From contig NZ_LFMW01000039.1 of assembly GCF_001050345.1 (NCBI RefSeq), forward strand, positions 1 through 64,000: 64,000 bases of DNA. Direction: 5' to 3'. The translations under genes were made by a program, and so were the position numbers. The notes below the pieces were generated by a model that was not told the DNA's origin, did not search any database, and worked only from the letters and a program-made list of their open reading frames with translations. Numbering within the stretch: position 1 is the first letter of the stretch; each line of letters opens with the position of its first letter. The DNA is from Pseudomonas fildesensis. Its GTDB lineage: Bacteria; Pseudomonadota; Gammaproteobacteria; Pseudomonadales; Pseudomonadaceae. Shown here one piece after another: positions 24,782 through 32,332 of the stretch.

Positions 24782-25135
24782 TCACAGGTCCCCCTCGCGC
24801 TCCACGCGTTCGCGCGCCTGACTCGCGCATTTCCTGTACTCCTCATTGTTCCGGGACGCCTTGGTCCGGCAATAGCCGTGGTGATGTTGGCTGCTGTAGT
24901 CAGTACCCAAGGCATCCTTGATGCTTGGCCAGCTCTTCTTTGCATTCGCGAAGGTCGTCAACGATGACGCAGGAAACCAGCATAAACGCGGCGCCGGGAC
25001 GTTTTTCGCCAGCAAGCCGCCTCCCAAAGGGGACCGTGTACAACCTGCATCAAGGTTAGCCAGGCCTGACAAATCGCGCCCTGCATTGGTGCGCAGTAAC
25101 ACCGTTGCGGCGCACTCGTATGGAACTGTCACCAC
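24782..25135 (-). CDS. Uncertain hypothetical ORF
   Basis: A GTG-started frame of 117 codons with no family I recognise. The C-terminal ~55 residues (SIKDALGTDYSSQHHHGYC followed by RTKASRNNEEYRKC and RERVEREG) look protein-like, being charged and helical. The N-terminal part looks like random translation. There is no ribosome site at the start. Another short frame on the same strand starts with ATG near 24,992. A degenerate or shorter gene is possible. Apart from this, 24,707-25,338 shows no other gene. Confidence 0.25.
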   Translation of the reverse strand: MVTVPYECAATVLLRTNAGRDLSGLANLDAGCTRSPLGGGLLAKNVPAPRLCWFPASSLTTFANAKKSWPSIKDALGTDYSSQHHHGYCRTKASRNNEEYRKCASQARERVEREGDL

Positions 25136-25298
25136 AGCCTGAGGCCTTGGGTAGCAATCTGATTCCAGATGCTGGCGTAACGCTGCCTTGCACTTATTAA
25201 TTTATCTATTTGATTTATAACGAATTCAATCCCTCCATATTTTTCTGTCAGCGCCTATGGCACACTTTCTGCTATCTATTCCGTTGTTACATACTAAG

Positions 25299-25314
25299 TT
25301 CCGGTATAGCGGAA
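25299..25314. promoter_or_regulatory. Inverted repeat TTCCGGTATAGCGGAA before the ABC/RidA operon
   Basis: This nearly perfect 16-bp palindrome (arms TTCCG and CGGAA) lies 25 bp before the binding-protein start and includes a TATAGC -10-like core. IclR-family regulators bind such short palindromes, and one is encoded in the operon at 28,904, making this its likely operator. The rest of 25,136-25,338 is AT-rich promoter sequence without genes. Confidence 0.5.
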
Positions 25315-25338
25315 TACACAACTCCTGGAGTGCTTGTC

Positions 25339-26187
25339 ATGCATCACCGACCTTCCGTGTTTAAAGCGTGTGTTTTTCTCTTCGCCGCATCGGCTTCCCT
25401 CGCAAGCGTCGTGCACGCGGCGGACAGCAAGCTCGATGATGTGCTCAAGCGTGGGCACCTGATCGTGGGTACAGGCAGTACCAATGCGCCGTGGCACTTC
25501 CAGGGAGCGGATGGCAAGTTGCAGGGTTTTGATATCGACATCGGCCGCATTGTGGCCAAGGGTTTGTTTAACGACCCAAGCAAGGTCGAGTACGTGGTGC
25601 AGTCATCCGACGCGCGCATTCCCAACCTGCTGACCAACAAGGTCGATATGAGTTGCCAGTTCATCACCGTCACCGCCAGCCGTGCGCAGCAGGTGGCGTT
25701 TACCCTGCCGTACTACCGCGAAGGCGTGGGCCTGCTGCTGCCGGCCAATAGCAAGTACAAGGAAATCGAAGACCTGCAGGCCGCCGGTGACGGCGTCACT
25801 GTGGCCGTGCTGCAAAACGTCTACGCCGAAGAACTGGTGCACCAGGCGTTGCCCAAGGCCAAGGTCGACCAGTACGACAGCGTCGACCTGATGTACCAGG
25901 CCGTAAACTCCGGTCGCGCCGATGCCGCTGCTACCGACCAGTCTTCGGTCAAGTACCTGATGGTGCAGAACCCTGGCCGCTACCGCAGCCCAACCTACGC
26001 CTGGAGCCCGCAAACCTACGCGTGTGCCGTCAAGCGTGGCGATCAGGACTGGCTGAATTTCGTCAACACCGCGCTGCATGAAGCCATGACCGGTGTGGAA
26101 TTCCCCACCTACAAGGCCTCGTTCAAGCAGTGGTTCGGTGTCGACCTGCCAGAGCCCGCGATTGGTTTCCCTGTTGAATTCAAGTGA
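25339..26187 (+). CDS. Amino-acid-type ABC transporter substrate-binding protein
   Basis: 282 residues from the ATG at 25,339, preceded by GGAG and starting a clear signal peptide (ending VVHAAD). The mature part has the SBP_bac_3 layout: KLDDVLKRGHLIVGTGST, PWHFQGADGKLQGFDIDIGRIVAKGLF, and the aspartate-type specificity region DAAATDQSSVKYLM. It delivers a polar amino-acid-like solute to the two permeases encoded next. The operon content suggests D-glucosaminate or another 2-amino-2-deoxy sugar acid; this is inference. Confidence 0.92.
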   Translation: MHHRPSVFKACVFLFAASASLASVVHAADSKLDDVLKRGHLIVGTGSTNAPWHFQGADGKLQGFDIDIGRIVAKGLFNDPSKVEYVVQSSDARIPNLLTNKVDMSCQFITVTASRAQQVAFTLPYYREGVGLLLPANSKYKEIEDLQAAGDGVTVAVLQNVYAEELVHQALPKAKVDQYDSVDLMYQAVNSGRADAAATDQSSVKYLMVQNPGRYRSPTYAWSPQTYACAVKRGDQDWLNFVNTALHEAMTGVEFPTYKASFKQWFGVDLPEPAIGFPVEFK

Positions 26188-26240
26188 TTCGTAAAAAACC
26201 GGGGTGCCCGTCAAGGCGCCCCAACTAGGTACTGTTGACC

Positions 26241-26903
26241 ATGAACTATCAGTTGAACTTTGCCGCCGTGTGGCGCGATTTCGACACCTTGCTGGCGGGG
26301 CTCGGTCTGGGCCTGCAACTGGCACTGCTGTCGATCGCCATCGGTTGCGTGATCGGCCTGCTGATGGCATTTGCCATGCTGTCCAGGCACCGTGCGCTGC
26401 GAATTTTCGCCTCGGTGTATGTGACGGTGGTGCGCAATACGCCGATCCTGGTGTTGATCCTGTTGATCTACTTCGCGCTGCCCAGCCTGGGCATTCGCCT
26501 GGACAAAATCCCCTCGTTCATCATCACGCTGTCGTTGTACGCCGGTGCCTACCTGACCGAAGTGTTCCGCGCCGGGCTGTTGAATATCCCCAAGGGCTTG
26601 CGCGAAGCCGGCTTGGCCATCGGCCTGGGCGAGTGGCGGATTCGTGCGTATATCACCGTGCCGGTGATGTTGCGCAACGTGCTGCCAGCGCTGTCGAATA
26701 ACTTTATCTCGCTGTTCAAGGACACCTCCCTGGCGGCCGCGATTGCGGTGCCCGAGCTGACCTATTACGCCCGCAAGATCAACGTCGAAAGCTACCGGGT
26801 GATTGAAACCTGGCTGGTCACGACCGCGCTCTACGTGGCTGCCTGTTACCTCATCGCCATGCTGCTCCGGTACCTGGAACAGCGTCTGGCGATCCGTCGT
26901 TAA
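26241..26903 (+). CDS. Amino-acid-type ABC transporter permease 1
   Basis: A 220-residue inner-membrane protein with about five helices. It carries the HisMQ-family blocks TVVRNTPILVLILLIYF, SLYAGAYLTEVFRAGLLNIPKGLREAG and the EAA-type loop contacting the ATPase, and it ends near LLRYLEQRLAIRR. The ATG at 26,241 is preferred to a TTG two codons upstream. It should form a heterodimer with the next permease. Confidence 0.93.
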   Translation: MNYQLNFAAVWRDFDTLLAGLGLGLQLALLSIAIGCVIGLLMAFAMLSRHRALRIFASVYVTVVRNTPILVLILLIYFALPSLGIRLDKIPSFIITLSLYAGAYLTEVFRAGLLNIPKGLREAGLAIGLGEWRIRAYITVPVMLRNVLPALSNNFISLFKDTSLAAAIAVPELTYYARKINVESYRVIETWLVTTALYVAACYLIAMLLRYLEQRLAIRR

Positions 26904-26914
26904 GGAAGGTTTCC

Positions 26915-27577
26915 ATGTACGAATCCCCCAGCTGGTTGCATGAGTTGTGGATCGCCCGGGAAACCCTCTGGGCGGGCTTCCAGGCCAGTGTGTCTGTGTC
27001 GGCGCTGGCGATTATCTTTGGCACCCTGATTGGCATCGTCGCCGGGTTGATCCTGACCTACGGCAAGTTCTGGATGCGCGCGCCGTTCCGCCTGTATGTC
27101 GACCTGATCCGTGGCACGCCGGTGTTTGTGTTGGTGTTGGCGTGTTTCTACATGCTCCCGGCGCTCGGTTGGCAGATCACCGCGTTCCAGGCCGGTGCCG
27201 TCGGGCTGACGTTGTTCTGCGGCTCCCACGTCTCGGAAATCGTGCGCGGCGCGCTGCAAGCCCTTCCCCGTGGTCAACTGGAAGCGGGCAGGGCGATTGG
27301 CCTGACGTTCTACCAGTCGCTCGGCTACGTGCTGTTGCCCCAGGCGCTGCGGCAGATCCTGCCGACGTGGGTCAATTCCTCCACGGAAATCGTCAAGGCT
27401 TCGACCCTGTTATCGGTGATCGGCGTGGCCGAATTGCTGCTGAGCACTCAGCAGGTGATCGCGCGCACCTTCATGACCCTCGAGTTCTATCTGTTCGCCG
27501 GGTTTCTGTTTTTTGTCATCAACTACGCCATCGAGTTATTCGGGCGCTACATTGAAAAGCGGGTGGCCTTGCCATGA
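26915..27577 (+). CDS. Amino-acid-type ABC transporter permease 2
   Basis: A 220-residue paralogue of the preceding gene, with the same HisMQ layout (LIRGTPVFVLVLACFYMLPALG, FCGSHVSEIVRGALQALPRGQLEAGRAIGL). AAGGAAGG-like sequence precedes the ATG. Its last codons overlap the ATPase start (ATGA), showing tight operon coupling. Confidence 0.93.
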   Translation: MYESPSWLHELWIARETLWAGFQASVSVSALAIIFGTLIGIVAGLILTYGKFWMRAPFRLYVDLIRGTPVFVLVLACFYMLPALGWQITAFQAGAVGLTLFCGSHVSEIVRGALQALPRGQLEAGRAIGLTFYQSLGYVLLPQALRQILPTWVNSSTEIVKASTLLSVIGVAELLLSTQQVIARTFMTLEFYLFAGFLFFVINYAIELFGRYIEKRVALP

Positions 27578-28356
27578 ACCAACCTCAAACAACCCAACCG
27601 CTGCTGAACATTCGCGGGCTGCGTAAACAATACGGCCAGGTCGAAGTGCTCAAGGGCGTCGACCTGTCCATGCAGCGCGGCAATGTCGTGACGTTGATCG
27701 GCTCCAGCGGCTCGGGCAAGACCACGCTGCTGCGGTGCGTCAACCTGCTCGAAGAGTTCCAGGGCGGGCAGATCACTTTGGACGGCGAGTCCATCGGCTA
27801 CAGCGAAATCGCCGGCAAGCGTGTGCGTCATCCCGAGCGTGTGATCGCCCAGCACCGCGCGATGACCGGCATGGCGTTCCAGCAATTCAACCTGTTCCCG
27901 CATCTGACCGCGTTGCAGAACGTCACCCTCGGTCTGCTCAAGGTCAAGAAGATGGGCAGGGACGAAGCGGTGGCCCTCGCTGAAAAGTGGCTGGACCGCG
28001 TCGGCCTGCTGGAGCGGCGCAACCACTTCCCCGGCCAGTTGTCCGGCGGCCAGCAGCAGCGTGTGGCGATTGCCCGCGCGATTGCGATGAACCCTAGCCT
28101 GATGCTGTTCGACGAAGTCACCTCGGCCCTCGACCCGGAGCTGGTGGGTGAAGTGCTCAGCGTGATCAAGGGCCTGGCGGAAGAGGGCATGACCATGTTG
28201 CTGGTCACCCACGAAATGCGCTTTGCCTATGAAGTGTCCGACAAGATCGTGTTCATGAACCAGGGGCGCATTGAAGAGCAGGGCACGGCGAAGGACATCT
28301 TCGAACGGCCGCAGTCGCCGCGCCTGGCGGAGTTTCTGAAGAACATTCGTTTTTAA
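27574..28356 (+). CDS. Amino-acid-type ABC transporter ATP-binding protein
   Basis: 260 residues. Walker A is GSSGSGKTTLL (about 38-48), Q-loop MAFQQFNLFPHL, signature LSGGQQQRVAIARAI, Walker B LMLFDEVTSALDPELV and the H-switch THEMRFAYEVSDK. It is the usual GlnQ/HisP-type motor for the two permeases. A 23-bp gap with AAGGAG separates it from the RidA gene. Confidence 0.95.
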   Translation: MNQPQTTQPLLNIRGLRKQYGQVEVLKGVDLSMQRGNVVTLIGSSGSGKTTLLRCVNLLEEFQGGQITLDGESIGYSEIAGKRVRHPERVIAQHRAMTGMAFQQFNLFPHLTALQNVTLGLLKVKKMGRDEAVALAEKWLDRVGLLERRNHFPGQLSGGQQQRVAIARAIAMNPSLMLFDEVTSALDPELVGEVLSVIKGLAEEGMTMLLVTHEMRFAYEVSDKIVFMNQGRIEEQGTAKDIFERPQSPRLAEFLKNIRF

Positions 28357-28379
28357 TTTTCACTCAAGGAGAACATTTT

Positions 28380-28769
28380 ATGAGCATTACTCGTTACGGC
28401 ACCGGCAGCACCGCCGGCGGCGGCCAGCCACGTCCTTTCGCCCGCGCGGTGGAAGCGGACGGCTGGCTCTACGTCTCGGGCCAGGTGCCGGCGGTGGACG
28501 GTGAAATCATCAACGGCGGCATCGTCGAGCAAACCCGCCAGACCCTGCGCAACGTGGTGGCGATTCTTGAAGAGTCTGGCTACGAACTCAAGGATGTGGT
28601 GCGCGTCGGTGTATGGCTGGAAGACCCACGGGATTTCTGGAGCTTCAACAAAGTGTTCGGCGAATACTTCACCCCGGAACACGCCCCGGCGCGGGCCTGC
28701 GTGCAGGCCAACATGATGGTGGACTGCAAGGTCGAGATTGATTGCGTGGCCTACAAGAAAAAAGGCTAA
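28380..28769 (+). CDS. RidA-family enamine/imine deaminase
   Basis: A 129-residue protein of the YjgF/YER057c/UK114 family. Conserved features include LYVSGQVP near the N-terminus, Arg105 in ARACVQA and Glu119 in KVEIDCVAY, the positions that bind and activate imines. RidA proteins hydrolyse reactive enamine/imine products of PLP enzymes. The PLP-dependent dehydratase-type enzyme encoded two genes downstream would release such an intermediate. It is followed by a REP-type element and then the regulator gene. Confidence 0.92.
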   Translation: MSITRYGTGSTAGGGQPRPFARAVEADGWLYVSGQVPAVDGEIINGGIVEQTRQTLRNVVAILEESGYELKDVVRVGVWLEDPRDFWSFNKVFGEYFTPEHAPARACVQANMMVDCKVEIDCVAYKKKG

Positions 28770-28771
28770 AT

Positions 28772-28878
28772 GATCGTTCCCACGCTCCGCGTGGGAACGC
28801 CGCCCTGGACGCTCCGCGTCCGCTTTTGTGACGCAGAGCGTCACGGTATGCATTCCCACGCAGAGCATGGGAACGATC
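28772..28878. repeat. GATCGTTCCCACGC-type inverted repeat element
   Basis: The second copy of the family, with arms GATCGTTCCCACGCTCCGCG and a right arm ending GCATGGGAACGATC. It fills nearly the whole gap between the RidA gene and the IclR-type regulator, and could end or stabilise the transporter transcript. Confidence 0.9.
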
Positions 28879-28903
28879 ATCTGCAACGGGACCAAACACC
28901 GCC

Positions 28904-29668
28904 ATGACCGAAGACACCATCAAACGCCGCGCCAAAGGCCTGGACCGTGCATTCGATATCCTCGATTTCCTCAAGGAAATCGGCCAGCCCCTGCGCCCGA
29001 ATGATATTGCCAGCGGCATCGGCAGCCCGAAATCCACCGTCTACGAACTGGTCGCTTCCCTGCTGGAACGGCGCATCCTGGAGACGGTGGGCAAGGACGG
29101 TCACGTCTACCTTGGCCGCCAGTTGTACTTCCTCGGCCAGGCGCACCTGCGCCATTTTGATCTGACCCGCGAAGCCGACCACGCCTTGCAGGAGATCGTT
29201 AGCCAGACCCACGAAACCGCGCAAATGTGCCTGCTCAACGGGCGCAAATACACAGTGGCGCTGATGCGCGAAGGCGAGCGGCATTTCCGCATCTCGTCTG
29301 ACATCGGCGAAAACGCGCCGATCCCGTGGACCGCGTCCGGGCGCCTGTTGCTGGGGCACTTGAGCGACCAGCAAATTATCGACCTGATCGACCACGACGA
29401 CTTCATCCTGCCGGACGGCCAGCGCCTTCAGCTGGAGACCTTCCTCGCGCAAATCCGTCAGGCCACCCTCGATGGCTTCTTTTCCTTCGACAGTGTGGCC
29501 GACACCTTTACCCATTGTTTTGCCGCCCCGGTCCGGGACGCGCAGGGCATCAGCATTGCGACCCTGTGCATCGTCGCCCCACGGGCCGATGCGCTCAAAA
29601 ACTACAACGACTATCGCCGGGTGTTGATCGAAAGCGCCAACAACCTGGCTCGTCGCATCAACGAATAG
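28904..29668 (+). CDS. IclR-family transcriptional regulator
   Basis: 254 residues. The N-terminal winged helix (about 10-75, LDRAFDILDFLKEIGQPLRPNDIA, then GSPKSTVYELVASLLERR) is followed by an IclR effector domain with GRLLLGHLSDQQI and SFDSVADTFTHCFAAPVRDAQG. It lies in the middle of the catabolic unit it probably controls and is 10 bp from the enzyme gene. The effector is likely the imported substrate or a pathway intermediate. The palindrome at 25,299 is a candidate site. Confidence 0.92.
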   Translation: MTEDTIKRRAKGLDRAFDILDFLKEIGQPLRPNDIASGIGSPKSTVYELVASLLERRILETVGKDGHVYLGRQLYFLGQAHLRHFDLTREADHALQEIVSQTHETAQMCLLNGRKYTVALMREGERHFRISSDIGENAPIPWTASGRLLLGHLSDQQIIDLIDHDDFILPDGQRLQLETFLAQIRQATLDGFFSFDSVADTFTHCFAAPVRDAQGISIATLCIVAPRADALKNYNDYRRVLIESANNLARRINE

Positions 29669-29678
29669 GAGCTTTTGC

Positions 29679-30887
29679 ATGTCTGCCATCAATGCCGTTG
29701 AAAAAGGCGCCGCCGCTGTTGGCGCCCACCTGGTCCGCGACGTCAGCCTGCCCGCTCTGGTGCTGCACCGCGATGCGCTGGAACACAACATTCGCTGGAT
29801 GCAGGACTTTGTCAGCAAGAGTGGCGCAGAGCTCGCACCCCACGGCAAAACCAGCATGATGCCGGCGCTGTTCCAGCGTCAGATCAGCGCAGGCGCCTGG
29901 GGTATTACCCTGGCCAACGCCGTACAAACCCGCGCGGCCTATGCCGGTGGTGTGCGCCGTGTGCTGATGGCCAACCAACTGGTGGGCGCGCCGAACATGG
30001 CGCTGATTGCCGACCTGCTGGCCGACACAGGCTTCGACTTCCATTGCATGGTCGACCACCCGGACAACGTCGCCGACCTGGGGCTGTTCTTCGCCGCCCG
30101 TGGCCTGCGCCTGAACGTAATGATCGAATACGGCGTGGTTGGCGGCCGTTGCGGTTGCCGCAGCGAGCAGGAAGTGCGCGACCTCGCCAAAGCGATCAAG
30201 GCTCAGCCGGCTTTGGCGCTTACCGGCATTGAAGGCTACGAAGGTGTGATCCACGGCGAGCACGCCGTCAGCGGTATCCGCGACTTCGCCGCCAGCCTGG
30301 TGCGCCTGGCAGTGGACCTGCAGAACAACGGTTCCTTCGACCTGCCCAAGCCCATCGTCACGGCGTCGGGTTCGGCCTGGTACGACCTGATCGCCGAGTC
30401 CTTCGAAACACAAAATGCCGCCGGCCGTTTCCTCAGTGTGTTGCGCCCTGGCAGCTACGTGGCCCACGACCACGGTATCTACAAAGAGGCGCAATGCTGC
30501 GTGCTCGACCGTCGCAGCGACCTCAACGAAGGCCTGCGCCCGGCGCTGGAAGTCTGGGCCCATGTGCAATCGATGCCCGAGCCGGGTTTTGCGGTGATCG
30601 CCCTGGGCAAGCGTGACGTGGCCTACGACGCCGGTTTGCCAGTGCCGCTCAAGCGCTATAAGGCCGGTATTTTGCCGGCGGAAGGCGATGACGTGGGCGC
30701 TTGCAAGGTCACGGCGGTGATGGACCAGCACGCGTTCATGACCGTGGCGCCGGGTGTTGAGCTGCGCATTGGCGACATCATTTCCTTTGGTACATCGCAC
30801 CCTTGCCTGACCTTCGACAAGTGGCAAGTCGGGTGCCTGGTGGATGAGCAGTTGCAGGTGATCGAGTCCCTGCATACCTGTTTCTAG
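29679..30887 (+). CDS. PLP-dependent D-amino-acid dehydratase/aldolase-family enzyme (candidate D-glucosaminate dehydratase)
   Basis: 402 residues of the alanine-racemase-fold family that includes D-threonine aldolase and eukaryotic-type D-serine dehydratase. Lys57 in PHGKTSM is the expected PLP lysine. The C-terminal domain carries the metal pair His374/Cys376 in FGTSHPC. Products would be a 2-oxo acid and ammonia. The neighbouring KDG kinase, RidA protein and amino-acid-type importer make 2-amino-2-deoxy-D-gluconate (D-glucosaminate), giving 2-keto-3-deoxygluconate, the best-fitting substrate. P. fluorescens is reported, as I recall, to have a Mn-dependent PLP enzyme with this activity. D-threonine or D-serine type substrates remain possible. 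Confidence 0.8.
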   Translation: MSAINAVEKGAAAVGAHLVRDVSLPALVLHRDALEHNIRWMQDFVSKSGAELAPHGKTSMMPALFQRQISAGAWGITLANAVQTRAAYAGGVRRVLMANQLVGAPNMALIADLLADTGFDFHCMVDHPDNVADLGLFFAARGLRLNVMIEYGVVGGRCGCRSEQEVRDLAKAIKAQPALALTGIEGYEGVIHGEHAVSGIRDFAASLVRLAVDLQNNGSFDLPKPIVTASGSAWYDLIAESFETQNAAGRFLSVLRPGSYVAHDHGIYKEAQCCVLDRRSDLNEGLRPALEVWAHVQSMPEPGFAVIALGKRDVAYDAGLPVPLKRYKAGILPAEGDDVGACKVTAVMDQHAFMTVAPGVELRIGDIISFGTSHPCLTFDKWQVGCLVDEQLQVIESLHTCF

Positions 30888-30900
30888 ACCGCGACGCTCC

Positions 30901-30966
30901 CATCGCCGGCAAGCCGGCTCCTACATTTGTTATGCGTTTCCCGTAGGAGCTGGCTTGCCGGCGATG
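30901..30966. repeat. REPIN-type inverted repeat (GTAGGAGC...GCCGGCGATG)
   Basis: Two 24-base arms (30,901-30,924 and 30,943-30,966) are nearly exact reverse complements and carry the common Pseudomonas REP core GGCTTGCCGGCGATG. It stands between the PLP enzyme and kinase genes, where it could uncouple the two. Confidence 0.9.
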
Positions 30967-30996
30967 GCGCCATCAGCCACACCAGAGACACCTGCC

Positions 30997-31905
30997 ATGA
31001 CCACCCAACCCCGCATCGCCCTCATCGGCGAATGCATGATCGAACTGCAGCATCGCGCCGACGGCAGCCTGCAACAAAGCTTCGGCGGCGACACCTTGAA
31101 CGCGGCGGTGTACCTGCGCCGCGAGCTGGGGGACATCGGCACAGTGGACTACGTCACCGCCCTGGGCGATGACAGCTTCAGCGATGCCATGTGCCAACAG
31201 TGGAGCGATGAAGGCCTCGGCCTGGGTATGGTTCAACGCCTACCCGGCCGTTTGCCGGGCTTGTACTGCATCCAGACCGATGCCAGCGGCGAACGCAGAT
31301 TCCTCTATTGGCGCAACGAAGCGGCCGTGCGCGATTGCTTCACCACGCCGGCGGCGGAACCGATTCTGGCGGCGTTGCCGGGCTATGACGTGGTGTATTT
31401 CAGCGGCATAACCCTTGCGGTGCTGGGTGAGGTCGGACGTGAGCGCTTGCTGCAAACCCTGATCGAAACCCGTCGGCGTGGTGGCGGGGTGGTGTTCGAC
31501 AACAACTACCGGCCGCGGCTGTGGGCCAATGTGGACGCTGCCCGTGAGGCTTATCGCAAGGTGCTGGCCGAGGTGGATATCGCCTTGCTGACCGAAGATG
31601 ACGAGCGTGCGTTGTTTGGTTATGCGGACAGCGAACAGGTGTTTGCGGCGTATCCGACGATTGCAGAAGTGGTGCTCAAGCGTGGCGCAGAGGCGTGTTT
31701 GATCCGCTGCGACGGCGAGCGTTTTGCCGTGCCGGCGTTGAACGTCGAGAAGGTGGTGGACACCACGGCGGCGGGGGATTCGTTCAGCGCTGCGTACCTG
31801 GCCAGTCGGCTTAAGGGTGAGTCGCCAGAGGCGGCCGCACTGGCCGGTCATCAGTTGGCAAGCCGGGTCATTCAGGTGCCAGGCGCGCTGATTCCCCGAG
31901 TGTAA
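30997..31905 (+). CDS. kdgK: PfkB-family 2-keto-3-deoxygluconate kinase
   Basis: 302 residues from the ATG at 30,997. Early PfkB features are ALIGECMIELQ and FGGDTLNAAVYLRRELG; the C-terminal signature is DTTAAGDSFSAAYLASRL, with the catalytic Asp in AGDSF. The pattern fits KdgK, which phosphorylates 2-keto-3-deoxygluconate to KDPG for the Entner-Doudoroff aldolase. It completes the proposed D-glucosaminate route. A REPIN separates it from the enzyme gene, and a strong hairpin follows it. Confidence 0.88.
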   Translation: MTTQPRIALIGECMIELQHRADGSLQQSFGGDTLNAAVYLRRELGDIGTVDYVTALGDDSFSDAMCQQWSDEGLGLGMVQRLPGRLPGLYCIQTDASGERRFLYWRNEAAVRDCFTTPAAEPILAALPGYDVVYFSGITLAVLGEVGRERLLQTLIETRRRGGGVVFDNNYRPRLWANVDAAREAYRKVLAEVDIALLTEDDERALFGYADSEQVFAAYPTIAEVVLKRGAEACLIRCDGERFAVPALNVEKVVDTTAAGDSFSAAYLASRLKGESPEAAALAGHQLASRVIQVPGALIPRV

Positions 31906-31914
31906 GCCGATCTA

Positions 31915-31956
31915 TTGTGGCGAGCGGGTTTGTTGTGGCAAACCCGCTCGCCACAA
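31915..31956. repeat. Hairpin/REP element, probable transcript end after kdgK
   Basis: Perfect 17-bp arms TTGTGGCGAGCGGGTTT and AAACCCGCTCGCCACAA enclose an eight-base loop, 10 bp after the kinase stop. There is no T-run, so it may stabilise or end the message in a REP-like way. Confidence 0.75.
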
Positions 31957-31981
31957 CAAGCCCGCCAGGCACCTCATAATT

Positions 31982-32010
31982 GATCGTTCCCACTCCGCGT
32001 GGGAACGATC
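31982..32010. repeat. Minimal GATCGTTCCCAC-type inverted repeat
   Basis: Arms GATCGTTCCCAC and GTGGGAACGATC are separated by only five bases. It looks like a collapsed copy of the family, lying just after the parvulin gene's stop on the other strand. Confidence 0.85.
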
Positions 32011-32013
32011 TCT

Positions 32014-32289
32014 TCAGTCGCGGTAAAACACCTGCACCAGGTGATACCCGAACTTGCTCTTGATCGGCCCATGCACCACCCGCAGTGGTTTCTTGAAAAT
32101 CACTGCATCAATCACCCCGACCATCTGCCCCGGCCGAACCTCGCCCAGATCACCCCCGCGCTTGCCGGACGGGCAGGTGGAATACTTCTTGGCCAGCACA
32201 TCGAACGCTTCGCCCTTGGCGATGCGCTGTTTGAGCTGTTCGGCTTCTTCGCTGGTTTTCACCAGGATATGACGGGCTTGGGCTTTCAT
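32014..32289 (-). CDS. Parvulin-type peptidyl-prolyl cis-trans isomerase (PpiC family)
   Basis: A single 91-residue parvulin domain without a signal peptide, so probably cytoplasmic, like E. coli PpiC. Typical blocks are ARHILVKTSEEAEQLKQRI, YSTCPSGKRGGDLGEVRPGQMV and the C-terminal FGYHLVQV. It catalyses proline isomerisation in folding proteins. A paralogue lies at 46,392-46,673. Confidence 0.93.
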   Translation of the reverse strand: MKAQARHILVKTSEEAEQLKQRIAKGEAFDVLAKKYSTCPSGKRGGDLGEVRPGQMVGVIDAVIFKKPLRVVHGPIKSKFGYHLVQVFYRD

Positions 32290-32332
32290 TGATCTCTACC
32301 AGGTGTGCGGCGGCGCGCGATTATGCCTGAAC

